Source of the DNA: Candidatus Kapaibacterium sp.
GTDB taxonomy: Bacteria > Bacteroidota > Ignavibacteria > Kapaibacteriales > Kapaibacteriaceae
Length of the DNA stretch: 49,414 nt
NCBI GenBank assembly: GCA_018882895.1
Contig: VERF01000013.1
Coordinates: 1 to 49,414 of the forward strand
Reading direction: 5' to 3'
Below are positions 34,033 through 41,337 of this stretch, piece by piece (the stretch's first letter is position 1; every line of letters begins with the position of its first letter). The notes below the pieces were generated by a model. The model saw only the letters and a list, made by a program, of their open reading frames with translations. It was not told the origin of the DNA and did not search any database. Position numbers and translations under genes: made by a program.

Positions 34033-34668
34033 CTACGAAGATACGGTGTGCAGACGTCGCTCGACCTCAGAGATGATGTCGAAATGAATGCTTGCACGAT
34101 CACGATAACCGTCGATCACAACGAAACGTTTCACGTCCTGCTGCGAGATGGCAAGGTACCCGTCACGCACCCTGTTGAAGAACTCACGCCCTGCGCGTTC
34201 CATACGGTCGGGTTCGCCCCCTCCCTCGGAAAACTGCATGCGCTGCTGGGCCTGTTCGTAACGAACGTCGATGAAGAAGGTCAGACCGGGCATTACGCCC
34301 CTTGTTGCGATGCTATTGATGGCCTGTACGGCCGTCAGATCAAGCCCCCTGCCATAGCCTTGATAGGCCGTCGTACTATCAACGTACCGGTCGCAAAGGA
34401 TGATCGAACCCGACTCGAGCGCCGGTTCGATGACCTTTTCGACCAGCTGGGTGCGGGCGGCACTGAAGAGCAGGAGCTCTGCCGTGGGGGTGATGGATTG
34501 TTTCGTGCTAAGAAGGATCTCGCGGATCGACTCCGACAGGAGTGTTGCCCCGGGCTCGCGGATGACGGTCACGCCGGATCCGCGCGACTCGAACCACTCG
34601 CGAAGCATGGTCAGCTGGGTGCTCTTACCGCTACCGTCGATACCTTCAAACGAAATGAACACGCTCAA
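34033..34668 (-). CDS. tmk: Thymidylate kinase
   Basis: 211 aa. It phosphorylates dTMP to dTDP. Start assigned at TTG 34668, which overlaps the stop of the upstream tadA-rsmI gene as TTGA. The track's ATG at 34737 would extend 69 nt back into that gene, whereas SVFISFEGIDGSGKSTQL is the true family N-terminus (P-loop GIDGSGKST). Other motifs: REPGATLLSESIREILL (the DR/E-P-G loop; a normal REPGGT is here REPGAT), SAARTQLVEKVI and ILCDRYVDSTTAYQGYGRGLD (the DRY and TSE-like lid). It is translationally coupled and short but complete. Confidence 0.93.
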   Translation of the reverse strand: MSVFISFEGIDGSGKSTQLTMLREWFESRGSGVTVIREPGATLLSESIREILLSTKQSITPTAELLLFSAARTQLVEKVIEPALESGSIILCDRYVDSTTAYQGYGRGLDLTAVQAINSIATRGVMPGLTFFIDVRYEQAQQRMQFSEGGGEPDRMERAGREFFNRVRDGYLAISQQDVKRFVVIDGYRDRASIHFDIISEVERRLHTVSS

Positions 34669-35873
34669 TCTCCCGTTTCCGATGTTGGCCCGATCATGAC
34701 GACGCATTCGCCTTTGACCGAGGCACGCTGCGAACATACATCATGCACCTGCTGCGCCGTGCCGCGTATGTACTCCTCAAAACGCTTGCTGATCTCACGC
34801 GCCACAACCACCGGCCGGTCGGGTCCGGCCTCGGTTCGGATCTCTTCAAGCAGAGCCAGCAGGCGGTGCGGTGATTCGTACATCACGATGGTCGCCTGAA
34901 TTGCCAACAGTCCGGCAAGCGCTGCCGAGCGTCCCTTCTTCTGCGGAAGGAATCCGGCAAAGAGGATACGGTCGGTGGGAAGACCGGAGGCCGCCACGGC
35001 GGTCACTCCCGCCGAGGCACCGGGCAGAGCGCTCACCTTTAGGCCGGCCTCTGCGCAAGCGCGCACGGCCCTGTAGCCGGGATCGCTGATGCCGGGCATG
35101 CCGGCATCGCTGATGAGGGCAACTTTTTGTCCGGAGCGCACACGCTGGACGATCTCGACGGCACGCTCGCGTTCATTGTGCTCGTGATAGCTCAAAAGGG
35201 GCTTGCGGGGCACGTCATAGCGCTTCAGCAGGGGGCCTGCGGTGCGCGTGTCTTCGCAGACGATCACGTCGGCCTCGCGGAGAGACTTAACCGATCGGAG
35301 CGTCATGTCCTCGAGGTTGCCGATCGGCGTGGGAATAAGCCACAACACGCCCCCTGCCTGTGCCGGTGGCGTGCTGGCAGGTTCGGCTGGCCGTTGAGAC
35401 GGGCCGTCATCACTGCGCTGACGTGCGAAAAACGCAGACAGCATTGATGAGCATTCGTCTTCCAGGATGCCGCTGCGAACGATCGCGGCATGGTTCAGTC
35501 GGGGATCGTCCACCAGCTCGAACAGACTTCTGCATGCGCCGGTTTTCGGATCGGCAGCGCCGTAGACCACGGTGGGAATTCGGGCCAGCACGATCGCGCC
35601 TGCGCACATCGTGCACGGTTCGAGGGTAACGTACAGAGTGCAGTCGGCGAGAAACTTCTCGCCCTTTGCGCGGACAGCTTCTTCGATGGCGACGACCTCG
35701 GCGTGACGTGTCGGGTCGGCCTTGCGCTGGATCTCGTTGCTGCCTCGTCCGATCACCTCATCGTTGCAAACGATAACACAGCCCACCGGAACGTCGCCCT
35801 CGGCGGCGGCTCCGGCGGCCAACTCAAGGGCCTGCCGCATGTATGTTTCGTGGCGGCGCTGAACGTCGGACAT
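34665..35873 (-). CDS. TadA-RsmI fusion: tRNA adenosine(34) deaminase joined to 16S rRNA cytidine(1402) 2'-O-methyltransferase
   Basis: 402 aa in one uninterrupted frame. Residues 1-~153 are TadA, the deaminase that makes wobble inosine in tRNA-Arg(ACG): DPTRHAEVVAIEEA with H58-A-E60 (zinc ligand and proton shuttle) and LEPCTMCAGAIVL with Cys87/Cys90. A Pro/Ala-rich linker (DDGPSQRPAEPASTPPAQAGG) follows. Residues 176-402 are RsmI, a tetrapyrrole-methylase-fold SAM enzyme: VLWLIPTPIGNLEDMTLRSVKSL, VIVCEDTRTAGPLLKRYDV, LLSYHEHNE, ALISDAGMPGISDPG, VSALPGASAGVTA and LFAGFLPQKKGR. The RsmI part lacks the extra C-terminal helical domain of the E. coli enzyme. It starts two bases after the PorD-like gene and is TTGA-coupled to tmk. 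I know of no such fusion. Confidence 0.92.
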   Translation of the reverse strand: MSDVQRRHETYMRQALELAAGAAAEGDVPVGCVIVCNDEVIGRGSNEIQRKADPTRHAEVVAIEEAVRAKGEKFLADCTLYVTLEPCTMCAGAIVLARIPTVVYGAADPKTGACRSLFELVDDPRLNHAAIVRSGILEDECSSMLSAFFARQRSDDGPSQRPAEPASTPPAQAGGVLWLIPTPIGNLEDMTLRSVKSLREADVIVCEDTRTAGPLLKRYDVPRKPLLSYHEHNERERAVEIVQRVRSGQKVALISDAGMPGISDPGYRAVRACAEAGLKVSALPGASAGVTAVAASGLPTDRILFAGFLPQKKGRSAALAGLLAIQATIVMYESPHRLLALLEEIRTEAGPDRPVVVAREISKRFEEYIRGTAQQVHDVCSQRASVKGECVVMIGPTSETGD

Positions 35874-35875
35874 GC

Positions 35876-36781
35876 TTAGCGGCCTTCGCGGGCGGCCTCG
35901 TACTGCTGGGTGTTGCCCGGATCGAGATAGCGCAGATCAGCCCATACCGTCGAATTCTTGTTGCCTCGGAAGATGCCGGCGATCTCGACCTGCTTGGCGT
36001 CGAAGTAGGTCTGCAGCAGCATGCTGCGATTCGAAAGCTTCTTGCGCTTGAATTCCGCGATGTCGTGGATCACCGCCTCCAACGCGGTCACTCCTGCCAC
36101 CTTGTCGGTGGCATAGGTGTCGAGCCCATCGTGGTAGTCGTAGATCAGGCGGCGGAAACCCTGATAGCGCATGTCCATGAGCTCCGAGACCAGGGACATC
36201 CTTGAGATCTCACCGGGCTGGAACATCGAGCTGAAAGAAGACACGCCCCGTGCATTCCCGCTTTGGGCGATCTGCTGGGCCACCTTATAGGCGGCGTCGC
36301 CACCGAGATCGTCGTAGGTGTCCATGTCGAGACCGATGGCCACGAGCATGTAGAAGTCGATGACGCTGGCGAAATCGTCATAGCGAAGGGGCTGATAGAC
36401 CAGCGTCGGATTCAGCGACCATTCAAAGGACCATTCCTGATCGAAGATGCGCAGCAGGCCCGATCCGGTGCCAACCTGACCGTTGATGATACGCTTGCTG
36501 ACAACGGCAAGGCGAGCACTCAGGCGGTTTCCGTTTCGTGCGCTGACGTAGATCGTGATGTCGACTGGAACCTTCTCGCCCTCCCAGTCCCGGTCGAGAT
36601 ACCGGTTGTTGTTGATGTAGTTCTCAACGTCGCGGGCCATGTTCATCAGATCCTGACGCTGGTCCAGACTCAGCGGCTGCATGTCCACGCTGACCGTGGC
36701 CCGTACCTCCTGCGCGTGCAATGTCACGCTAAGCATGAGAAGACACACGAAGAGGGAGAAAGATCGCAGAAGGGTTTTCAT
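35876..36781 (-). CDS. DUF4835 family exported protein, PorD-like (type IX secretion-associated)
   Basis: 301 aa from ATG 36781; the 507-aa frame in the track extends upstream without a signal. The N-terminus MKTLLRSFSLFVCLLMLSVTLHAQ is a signal peptide. The body follows DUF4835: VRATVSVDMQPLSLDQRQDLMNMARDVENYINNNRYL, VPVDITIYVSARNGNRLSARLAVVSKR, FEWSLNPTLVYQPLRYDDFASVIDFYMLVAIGLDMDTYDDLGG, and the ending NKNSTVWADLRYLDPGNTQQYEAA. DUF4835 proteins are annotated PorD and linked to T9SS in Bacteroidota; the exact role is uncertain. Its promoter is probably TAGATTCG (36818-36811, minus), inside the divergent gene. It heads the tadA-rsmI/tmk unit. Confidence 0.82.
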   Translation of the reverse strand: MKTLLRSFSLFVCLLMLSVTLHAQEVRATVSVDMQPLSLDQRQDLMNMARDVENYINNNRYLDRDWEGEKVPVDITIYVSARNGNRLSARLAVVSKRIINGQVGTGSGLLRIFDQEWSFEWSLNPTLVYQPLRYDDFASVIDFYMLVAIGLDMDTYDDLGGDAAYKVAQQIAQSGNARGVSSFSSMFQPGEISRMSLVSELMDMRYQGFRRLIYDYHDGLDTYATDKVAGVTALEAVIHDIAEFKRKKLSNRSMLLQTYFDAKQVEIAGIFRGNKNSTVWADLRYLDPGNTQQYEAAREGR

Positions 36782-36782
36782 C

Positions 36783-37574
36783 GTGATTGGACTCCGCAGA
36801 AGGGTTTGGGCGAATCTACGCACCACGCTCTTGACGTGGTTGTGGTCGACTCTCGTGTTGGCCGAGGTTTCGGCGCAGCGCTCTGCCCCGTGCAGCGTGA
36901 CGGGGGGTGACGTGCTTAGCGAATCGGAAGGGATGGCCAGCCCCCTGGCACCTATCGGCAAGATGCTCGACGTGGTGTTTGTGCCTCGCCCGTTCGGACT
37001 TGACGGATTGTCGCAAGCCCGCATCGCCATTCCGCTCAAGCCGCTGCCGATGTCGGTCGCCCTCGACGCGCGCGGCACGATGGTGATGAGTCGCTTTGCC
37101 CCGTCAGCCAGGATGCGCTGGACCCCGATGGAGGGATATGCCATGGGGCTTGCCGGCACGCTGGAATGGATCTCGATCTTGGGATTCGATGACGCCGTAT
37201 CAGCATCGATCGATGCACACGCAGGGATGACGATGGCCGAATGGATGATGTGTGTAGGGATCGATGCACTGATCGAGATCGGCGCTGTGAGGGGGCCGAC
37301 GTTTCGGGCTGGACTGTCTAGGTCCCTCGACTCCCACCGGGTGATGGTGGATGTGCGACTTCCCTGGGACCGTTCGGCATCGCTGCGATTATCATCCATG
37401 TTCCGGTTGCCCGACAGGGTCCGCGTGCGCGTAGCTCTTGCGTCGAATCCGGTGACGGTTGAGTGCGCGGTGCGGTTTGGGATCTCGCCAACGGCAGACC
37501 TGATGATCGACCTGTGTCATATTCAGCCCCTTGGCATGCGAACGGCTCTCACATTGTCGGTCGACGTTCCGTGA
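36783..37574 (+). CDS. Exported protein of unknown function
   Basis: 263 aa if GTG 36783 is the start. It lies one base from the divergent PorD-like ATG, and the upstream extension in the track is antisense to that gene. IGLRRRVWANLRTTLLTWLWSTLVLAEVSAQ then makes a normal signal peptide (n-region Arg, hydrophobic core, SAQ cut). The mature part reads like repeated amphipathic strands (LDVVFVPRPFGLDGL; VALDARGTMVMSRFAPS; RVRVRVALASNPVTVECAVRFGIS; LALTLSVDVP-like end), so a small barrel or periplasmic beta protein is possible. No family recognised. It shares one base (TGATG) with the next gene and probably works with it. Confidence 0.55.
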   Translation: MIGLRRRVWANLRTTLLTWLWSTLVLAEVSAQRSAPCSVTGGDVLSESEGMASPLAPIGKMLDVVFVPRPFGLDGLSQARIAIPLKPLPMSVALDARGTMVMSRFAPSARMRWTPMEGYAMGLAGTLEWISILGFDDAVSASIDAHAGMTMAEWMMCVGIDALIEIGAVRGPTFRAGLSRSLDSHRVMVDVRLPWDRSASLRLSSMFRLPDRVRVRVALASNPVTVECAVRFGISPTADLMIDLCHIQPLGMRTALTLSVDVP

Positions 37575-39115
37575 TGACGGCAAGGCGTTCCATCGTAATC
37601 CTTCTGGTGCTGCATGTCATGAGCTGCCGAGCTCAGGAGCTCGATCCGGATACGCTCGCTTCGGCAGAGTCACTCAGCTGGATCGAGGATCTCATGATGG
37701 ATGCACTGCCGGGAAGCTCAATGCTTGTTCGCACTGGTACCGGCGGCGAGATCACGGGTATGCGGCTGTTGCTCGACCACCCGTCTGCGCATGGCGGTCT
37801 TCTTCGGTCGGCCACCTTCGGTGAGCATCCGCTCTGGTGGGTGGGCTTTCGCGGGCGCACGTGGACGCTTTTGGTCGGTGACGTGACGGCCGAAGCCGGA
37901 TATGGCTCCTTGCTCTCGGCGGCAAGGGGCTTGGGGCGCTCCCGGCTGCTGCCGGCTCGCCCCTTGCGCATGCTTGCATCCGACGTGCATGCCCGAAGCG
38001 TGCGGGGCGGAATCGGTGGCGTGCGCGGCGTGGCCGCAGCATTCAGACTCGATACGCAGATGGTTGGCCGAGTGATGATCGGAAGTAGCGACGATGCCCA
38101 ATTTCTGGCCGCGTGGTTGGAATCGCGTCTGTTCGGAGCATCGTCATGTCTGACGTTCTTGGTTCGAGGCGACACGCAGGGAATTGCGCCGGCGCTTGCC
38201 GTGGCCGTCGGCAAGCAGTTCGGCGGCGTCGAGGCCGGATGCGAGCTCGCCGTGGACGCTCGTCTGCGTCCGGTCCTGCAGGCGTGCTTGGCCGTGCGAA
38301 GCACGAATGCACCAACATCGTTGTCGCTGTGGTATGCTCCGGCCGATTGCGACCTGCCTATGGGAAGCGTGTGGGCCACGTCGGAACCGATGAACAACAC
38401 CTGGGGCGCGATGCTGCGGCAACGAGTGAGCGTGCGTGCGGTAGCAACAGCCCGTCTTTCTGCGTGCCTGTATGGACGTCCGTGGCGAAGTCGACTTCTT
38501 CCCATGGCTTCGGCCGGGGTGGAGGTGATTGCCGACATCGAGCAACGCGTCACCTCGCGCCTGATTGCCGAGTGGCGGGTGCGTCATCGGCATGACGAGG
38601 ATGGACGCACCGATGGGCTACGACGTCAGTTGCAGCGCCACCTGTGGTCGGCCCGCATCCGCCTTCGCCGCAACGTCACGCGCGATCTCGACGTGCGTGT
38701 GAACATAGACCTGCGCGCGCTGCGTCATGGCATCGAGGGGTGGTCGTACGGAACCCTCGGCTGGGTGGACGCGTGCTGGCGCGCCGGCACTTCGGCTGTA
38801 TTGCGCTTGCGTGCAACTGTGTTCGCTGCCGAGTCTTCAGACGTTGCCGTTGCCGGCGTTGAGTATGCTTCTCAGGGCCTGCAAACAATGGTCAGGGGGC
38901 TCGGGTGGGGCAGACGAGTGTCCTTGGGAGGTGAGTGGACGGTGCCGGGCATGGCTGCCATCGCCCTGCAGGCCAGCGCAGAGTCGCGCATCTACAATGG
39001 CGAGCTTCGCAACGACGTCAGACTGCGCATCAGCGCCGGACTGCTCGGCGCCTTTTGGGGAAGCTCTAGGGGCGGGGCTTTACCAACAGACGATATGCGT
39101 GAGCTTCATGAATGA
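37574..39115 (+). CDS. Probable outer-membrane beta-barrel protein (barrel half of a Bacteroidota ComEA-like HhH protein)
   Basis: 513 aa from ATG 37574; the earlier start lies in the previous gene. MTARRSIVILLVLHVMSCRAQ is a signal sequence ending in AQ (a lipobox-like MSC is also possible). After a short DPDTLASAESLSWIEDLM segment the protein continues WWVGFRGRTWTLLVGDVTAEAGYGSLLSAARGLGRSR and SVRGGIGGVRGVAAAFRLDTQMVGRVMIGSSDDAQF. This resembles the GDxxxxFGQGL...RG motif of large Bacteroidota proteins that pair helix-hairpin-helix domains with a barrel. Many alternating-hydrophobic strands follow, rich in Arg and Trp. No HhH domain remains. Its 3' end overlaps the convergent amidotransferase gene by 50 nt. 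Confidence 0.5.
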   Translation: MTARRSIVILLVLHVMSCRAQELDPDTLASAESLSWIEDLMMDALPGSSMLVRTGTGGEITGMRLLLDHPSAHGGLLRSATFGEHPLWWVGFRGRTWTLLVGDVTAEAGYGSLLSAARGLGRSRLLPARPLRMLASDVHARSVRGGIGGVRGVAAAFRLDTQMVGRVMIGSSDDAQFLAAWLESRLFGASSCLTFLVRGDTQGIAPALAVAVGKQFGGVEAGCELAVDARLRPVLQACLAVRSTNAPTSLSLWYAPADCDLPMGSVWATSEPMNNTWGAMLRQRVSVRAVATARLSACLYGRPWRSRLLPMASAGVEVIADIEQRVTSRLIAEWRVRHRHDEDGRTDGLRRQLQRHLWSARIRLRRNVTRDLDVRVNIDLRALRHGIEGWSYGTLGWVDACWRAGTSAVLRLRATVFAAESSDVAVAGVEYASQGLQTMVRGLGWGRRVSLGGEWTVPGMAAIALQASAESRIYNGELRNDVRLRISAGLLGAFWGSSRGGALPTDDMRELHE

Positions 39116-39794
39116 AGTGTTCGGCAATGGCCAGCGAAAACGGATTGTCATAGGCTAGGCGCTCCGGATGCCACTGCACGGCCAAAAGGAATGGCTTGCC
39201 GCCTAGGGTCGCATCGCCCCATTCAAATGCTTCGATCAGTCCGTCACCCGATACTACCGACGCCGTGAAGAGCGGCGCAAGGTGCTCGACCGCTTGGTGG
39301 TGGGCCGAGTTGACGCTTCCTTCCATCGTACGGGCAATCCGACGCAGGATCGAACCGGGTTCGACGCTGACCTCATGCATGGCATCGACTGACTCTACTT
39401 GACGGTGTTCTATGTCTGAGGGTCGCTCGGTAGGCACATCGGCATACAACGTGCCACCGTAGGCGACGTTCAGGATCTGGGCACCTCGGCAGATCCCAAG
39501 AACGGGCATTCGCAGATCGCGGGCACGTTCGATCAAAGCCAGTTCGCGCTCGTCGCGTGCTTCGTCGATCGACTGGCACAGTGGCCGACGTTCCTCGGAA
39601 TTGTAGCGCGATGGGTCCACATCGGGTCCGCCACTAAGCACCAGTCCGTCACATTCACTGAGCATGTCGGCTGCTTCTGTGGCCGAATGAGGATGCATGT
39701 CGACGATGTCAACGCCCTGGTCGGCCGCCCGAAGCCAGGGAGCATAGCGTTCATAGGACGGGCTTCCGCTGGCGCGGGAAATGGCGATCTTCAC
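39066..39794 (-). CDS. Class-I glutamine amidotransferase, peptidase C26 (PuuD-like)
   Basis: 242 aa starting at GTG 39794, which overlaps the lpxK stop as GTGA. It has the gamma-glutamyl-GABA hydrolase fold: LVLSGGPDVDPSRYN, MPVLGICRGAQILNVAYGGTLYADVP with nucleophile Cys102, VNSAHHQAVEHLAP, and AVQWHPERLA, giving the Cys-His-Glu triad. The family hydrolyses gamma-glutamyl amides; the natural substrate here is not shown. It lies at the end of the lipid A operon, which is unusual. Its last 50 nt are antisense to the barrel gene. Confidence 0.88.
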   Translation of the reverse strand: MKIAISRASGSPSYERYAPWLRAADQGVDIVDMHPHSATEAADMLSECDGLVLSGGPDVDPSRYNSEERRPLCQSIDEARDERELALIERARDLRMPVLGICRGAQILNVAYGGTLYADVPTERPSDIEHRQVESVDAMHEVSVEPGSILRRIARTMEGSVNSAHHQAVEHLAPLFTASVVSGDGLIEAFEWGDATLGGKPFLLAVQWHPERLAYDNPFSLAIAEHFIHEAHAYRLLVKPRP

Positions 39795-40753
39795 GATGTG
39801 ATACCTGATAGGAGTGCTGAAAGAAGTGACGTTGACGAAGAGACGTGCATCTCTAGTTCAAGGACGCTGATGTGATGGCGAATCTCCTCGTCGGCCACAA
39901 GCGGAAGAAGCTTCACCTGATCCTTGGCTGTGGTGATGACCGATGCGTTGTGGCGTGTTGCTGCCGCAGTGATGGTGCGCACGTTAAAGGCGGTGTATCG
40001 GTGGTGATCGCCATAGACGATGGACTCGGCCACGGTGTAGCCAAGATCGTACAGGGCCGAATGAAAGCGCTCCGGACGTGCGATGCCGCTCACGGCAACG
40101 ACCGGACGGTTAAGTGGAGCCGGACAGGATGTTGTGGTGGTGAGTTCGTAGATGCATGCCGTCGACTTAACGTGCGGCTGCACGTCGGCAGTTGTCACGC
40201 CCGTGCCCAGCAGAACGATGTCGGCCCGCTTCAGTGATGAAAGGGGCTCTCGAAGACGTCCTGCCGGCAGCAGTGACCCGCCGATTGTTGCGGCATCAAC
40301 GATCACCACATCAACGTCGCGATGAAGAGCCCGATGCTGGAAGCCATCGTCAACAATGATCACGTCACATGGCAGGTTGCCGGCAGCGTAGGCGGCGGCC
40401 TCTACTTTGTCGGCGCTCACCACCACCGGCACGCCAAGCACGGTGGCATGCAAGGCGGCTTCGTCGCCGGCAGCATCGACGGTTGCCAGCATGTGCACGC
40501 CATCGTGCACCACGACAAGGCCGCGAGAGCGTCTGCGATATCCGCGCATCACAATGGCCGGTCTGCGTCCGGCCTGTCGTAGCATCCGCACCAGCATCTG
40601 CACCGTCGGCGTCTTGCCGGTCCCTCCGGCCGAGAGATTGCCCACACTGATGACTGGACATTCCACCGGAACGATGGGCCGCTGGCGGTGATCGTATTGC
40701 GTGTTGCGGCGTTCGACGAGTCGGCCATACAGTTTCGAGAGCACGCTCAGCAC
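39791..40753 (-). CDS. lpxK: Tetraacyldisaccharide 4'-kinase
   Basis: 320 aa. It phosphorylates the 4' position of the lipid A disaccharide. LYGRLVERRN, VPVISVGNLSAGGTGKTPTVQML-like region (VISVGNLSAGGTGKTPT is the P-loop with the GNL signature), RRPAIVMRGYRR, AGDEAALHA, VIIVDDGFQHRALHRDVDVVIVDA (the DDGFQH motif) and GRLREPLSSLKRADIVLLG are all standard. It is peripheral on the inner membrane. It overlaps the DUF374 gene upstream by 7 nt and the amidotransferase gene downstream by 4 nt. Confidence 0.95.
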   Translation of the reverse strand: MLSVLSKLYGRLVERRNTQYDHRQRPIVPVECPVISVGNLSAGGTGKTPTVQMLVRMLRQAGRRPAIVMRGYRRRSRGLVVVHDGVHMLATVDAAGDEAALHATVLGVPVVVSADKVEAAAYAAGNLPCDVIIVDDGFQHRALHRDVDVVIVDAATIGGSLLPAGRLREPLSSLKRADIVLLGTGVTTADVQPHVKSTACIYELTTTTSCPAPLNRPVVAVSGIARPERFHSALYDLGYTVAESIVYGDHHRYTAFNVRTITAAATRHNASVITTAKDQVKLLPLVADEEIRHHISVLELEMHVSSSTSLLSALLSGITS

Positions 40754-41337
40754 GTGACCGCCCCCAGCTGGTGCATGCGTTGGTCCATGCGCGCGATCTC
40801 GGCCGCGGTCTCTTCCTGCGTCATGTTGGCATCAACGGTCACAGGCTCACTGATATGAAGGGTGATGCGCGAAAATGGAAGGGGCACCTGGAACCGATCC
40901 CATGAACGGGCGAAGGTGTAGACGCTGACGGCTCGGACGCGCACGTGGACGATGGGCACGCCGCTGCGCTGCGCAGTGATGACCGCACCCGGCTTGGATT
41001 GGTGCGCCGGCCCCCGTGGTCCGTCGGGTGTGATCAGCACGATGTTGTCCGGAGCCAGCGTGACGAGTTGTTCAAGGGCCTGCTTGCCCCCTCGAGAAGA
41101 AGATCCTTCCACGATGGTGTGACCCCAGTCGCGCAGCAGCTGCTGCAGGATCTTGCCGTCCTGACTCGGGCTGACGAGGACGATCGAATGAAGGGGGCCA
41201 AACGTTGCGAGCACCGGAAGCATCTCGCCGTGCCACGTTACCACGATGCACGGACTGATCGGAATTCGACCTTCGATATGGATGCGCCAGCTGCGGGCAA
41301 GTGTGCGAACCAGCAGCGAGAAGAGCTTGGCCTTCAT
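40747..41337 (-). CDS. DUF374 lysophospholipid acyltransferase-type protein
   Basis: 196 aa. KLFSLLVRTLARSWRIHIEGR leads into PCIVVTWHGEMLPVLATF, where W-H-G-E replaces the HX4D of plsC-type acyltransferases as usual in DUF374. VSPSQDGKILQQLLRDWGHTIVEGSSSRGGKQALEQL, VLITPDGPRGPAHQSKPGAVITAQRSGVPIV and a C-terminal strand region complete the family. DUF374 members sit in lipid A or phospholipid contexts and probably acylate lipid A intermediates. The position between lpxB and lpxK supports that; the acyl donor is unknown. It overlaps lpxB by 4 nt. Confidence 0.9.
   Translation of the reverse strand: MKAKLFSLLVRTLARSWRIHIEGRIPISPCIVVTWHGEMLPVLATFGPLHSIVLVSPSQDGKILQQLLRDWGHTIVEGSSSRGGKQALEQLVTLAPDNIVLITPDGPRGPAHQSKPGAVITAQRSGVPIVHVRVRAVSVYTFARSWDRFQVPLPFSRITLHISEPVTVDANMTQEETAAEIARMDQRMHQLGAVTC

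Noticed and set aside
34669-34737. ATG 34737 as the tmk start
   Set aside because: It would add 23 residues that overlap the upstream gene and are not part of thymidylate kinases; TTG 34668 fits better.
36681-36782. Extension of the plus ORF to 36681
   Set aside because: It lies inside the PorD-like gene on the other strand, and the signal peptide begins after GTG 36783.
36783-37399. Upstream extension of the PorD-like ORF (507 aa in the track)
   Set aside because: The extension is antisense to the divergent exported gene and lacks a signal; MKTLLRSFSLFVCLLML at 36781 is a clear start.
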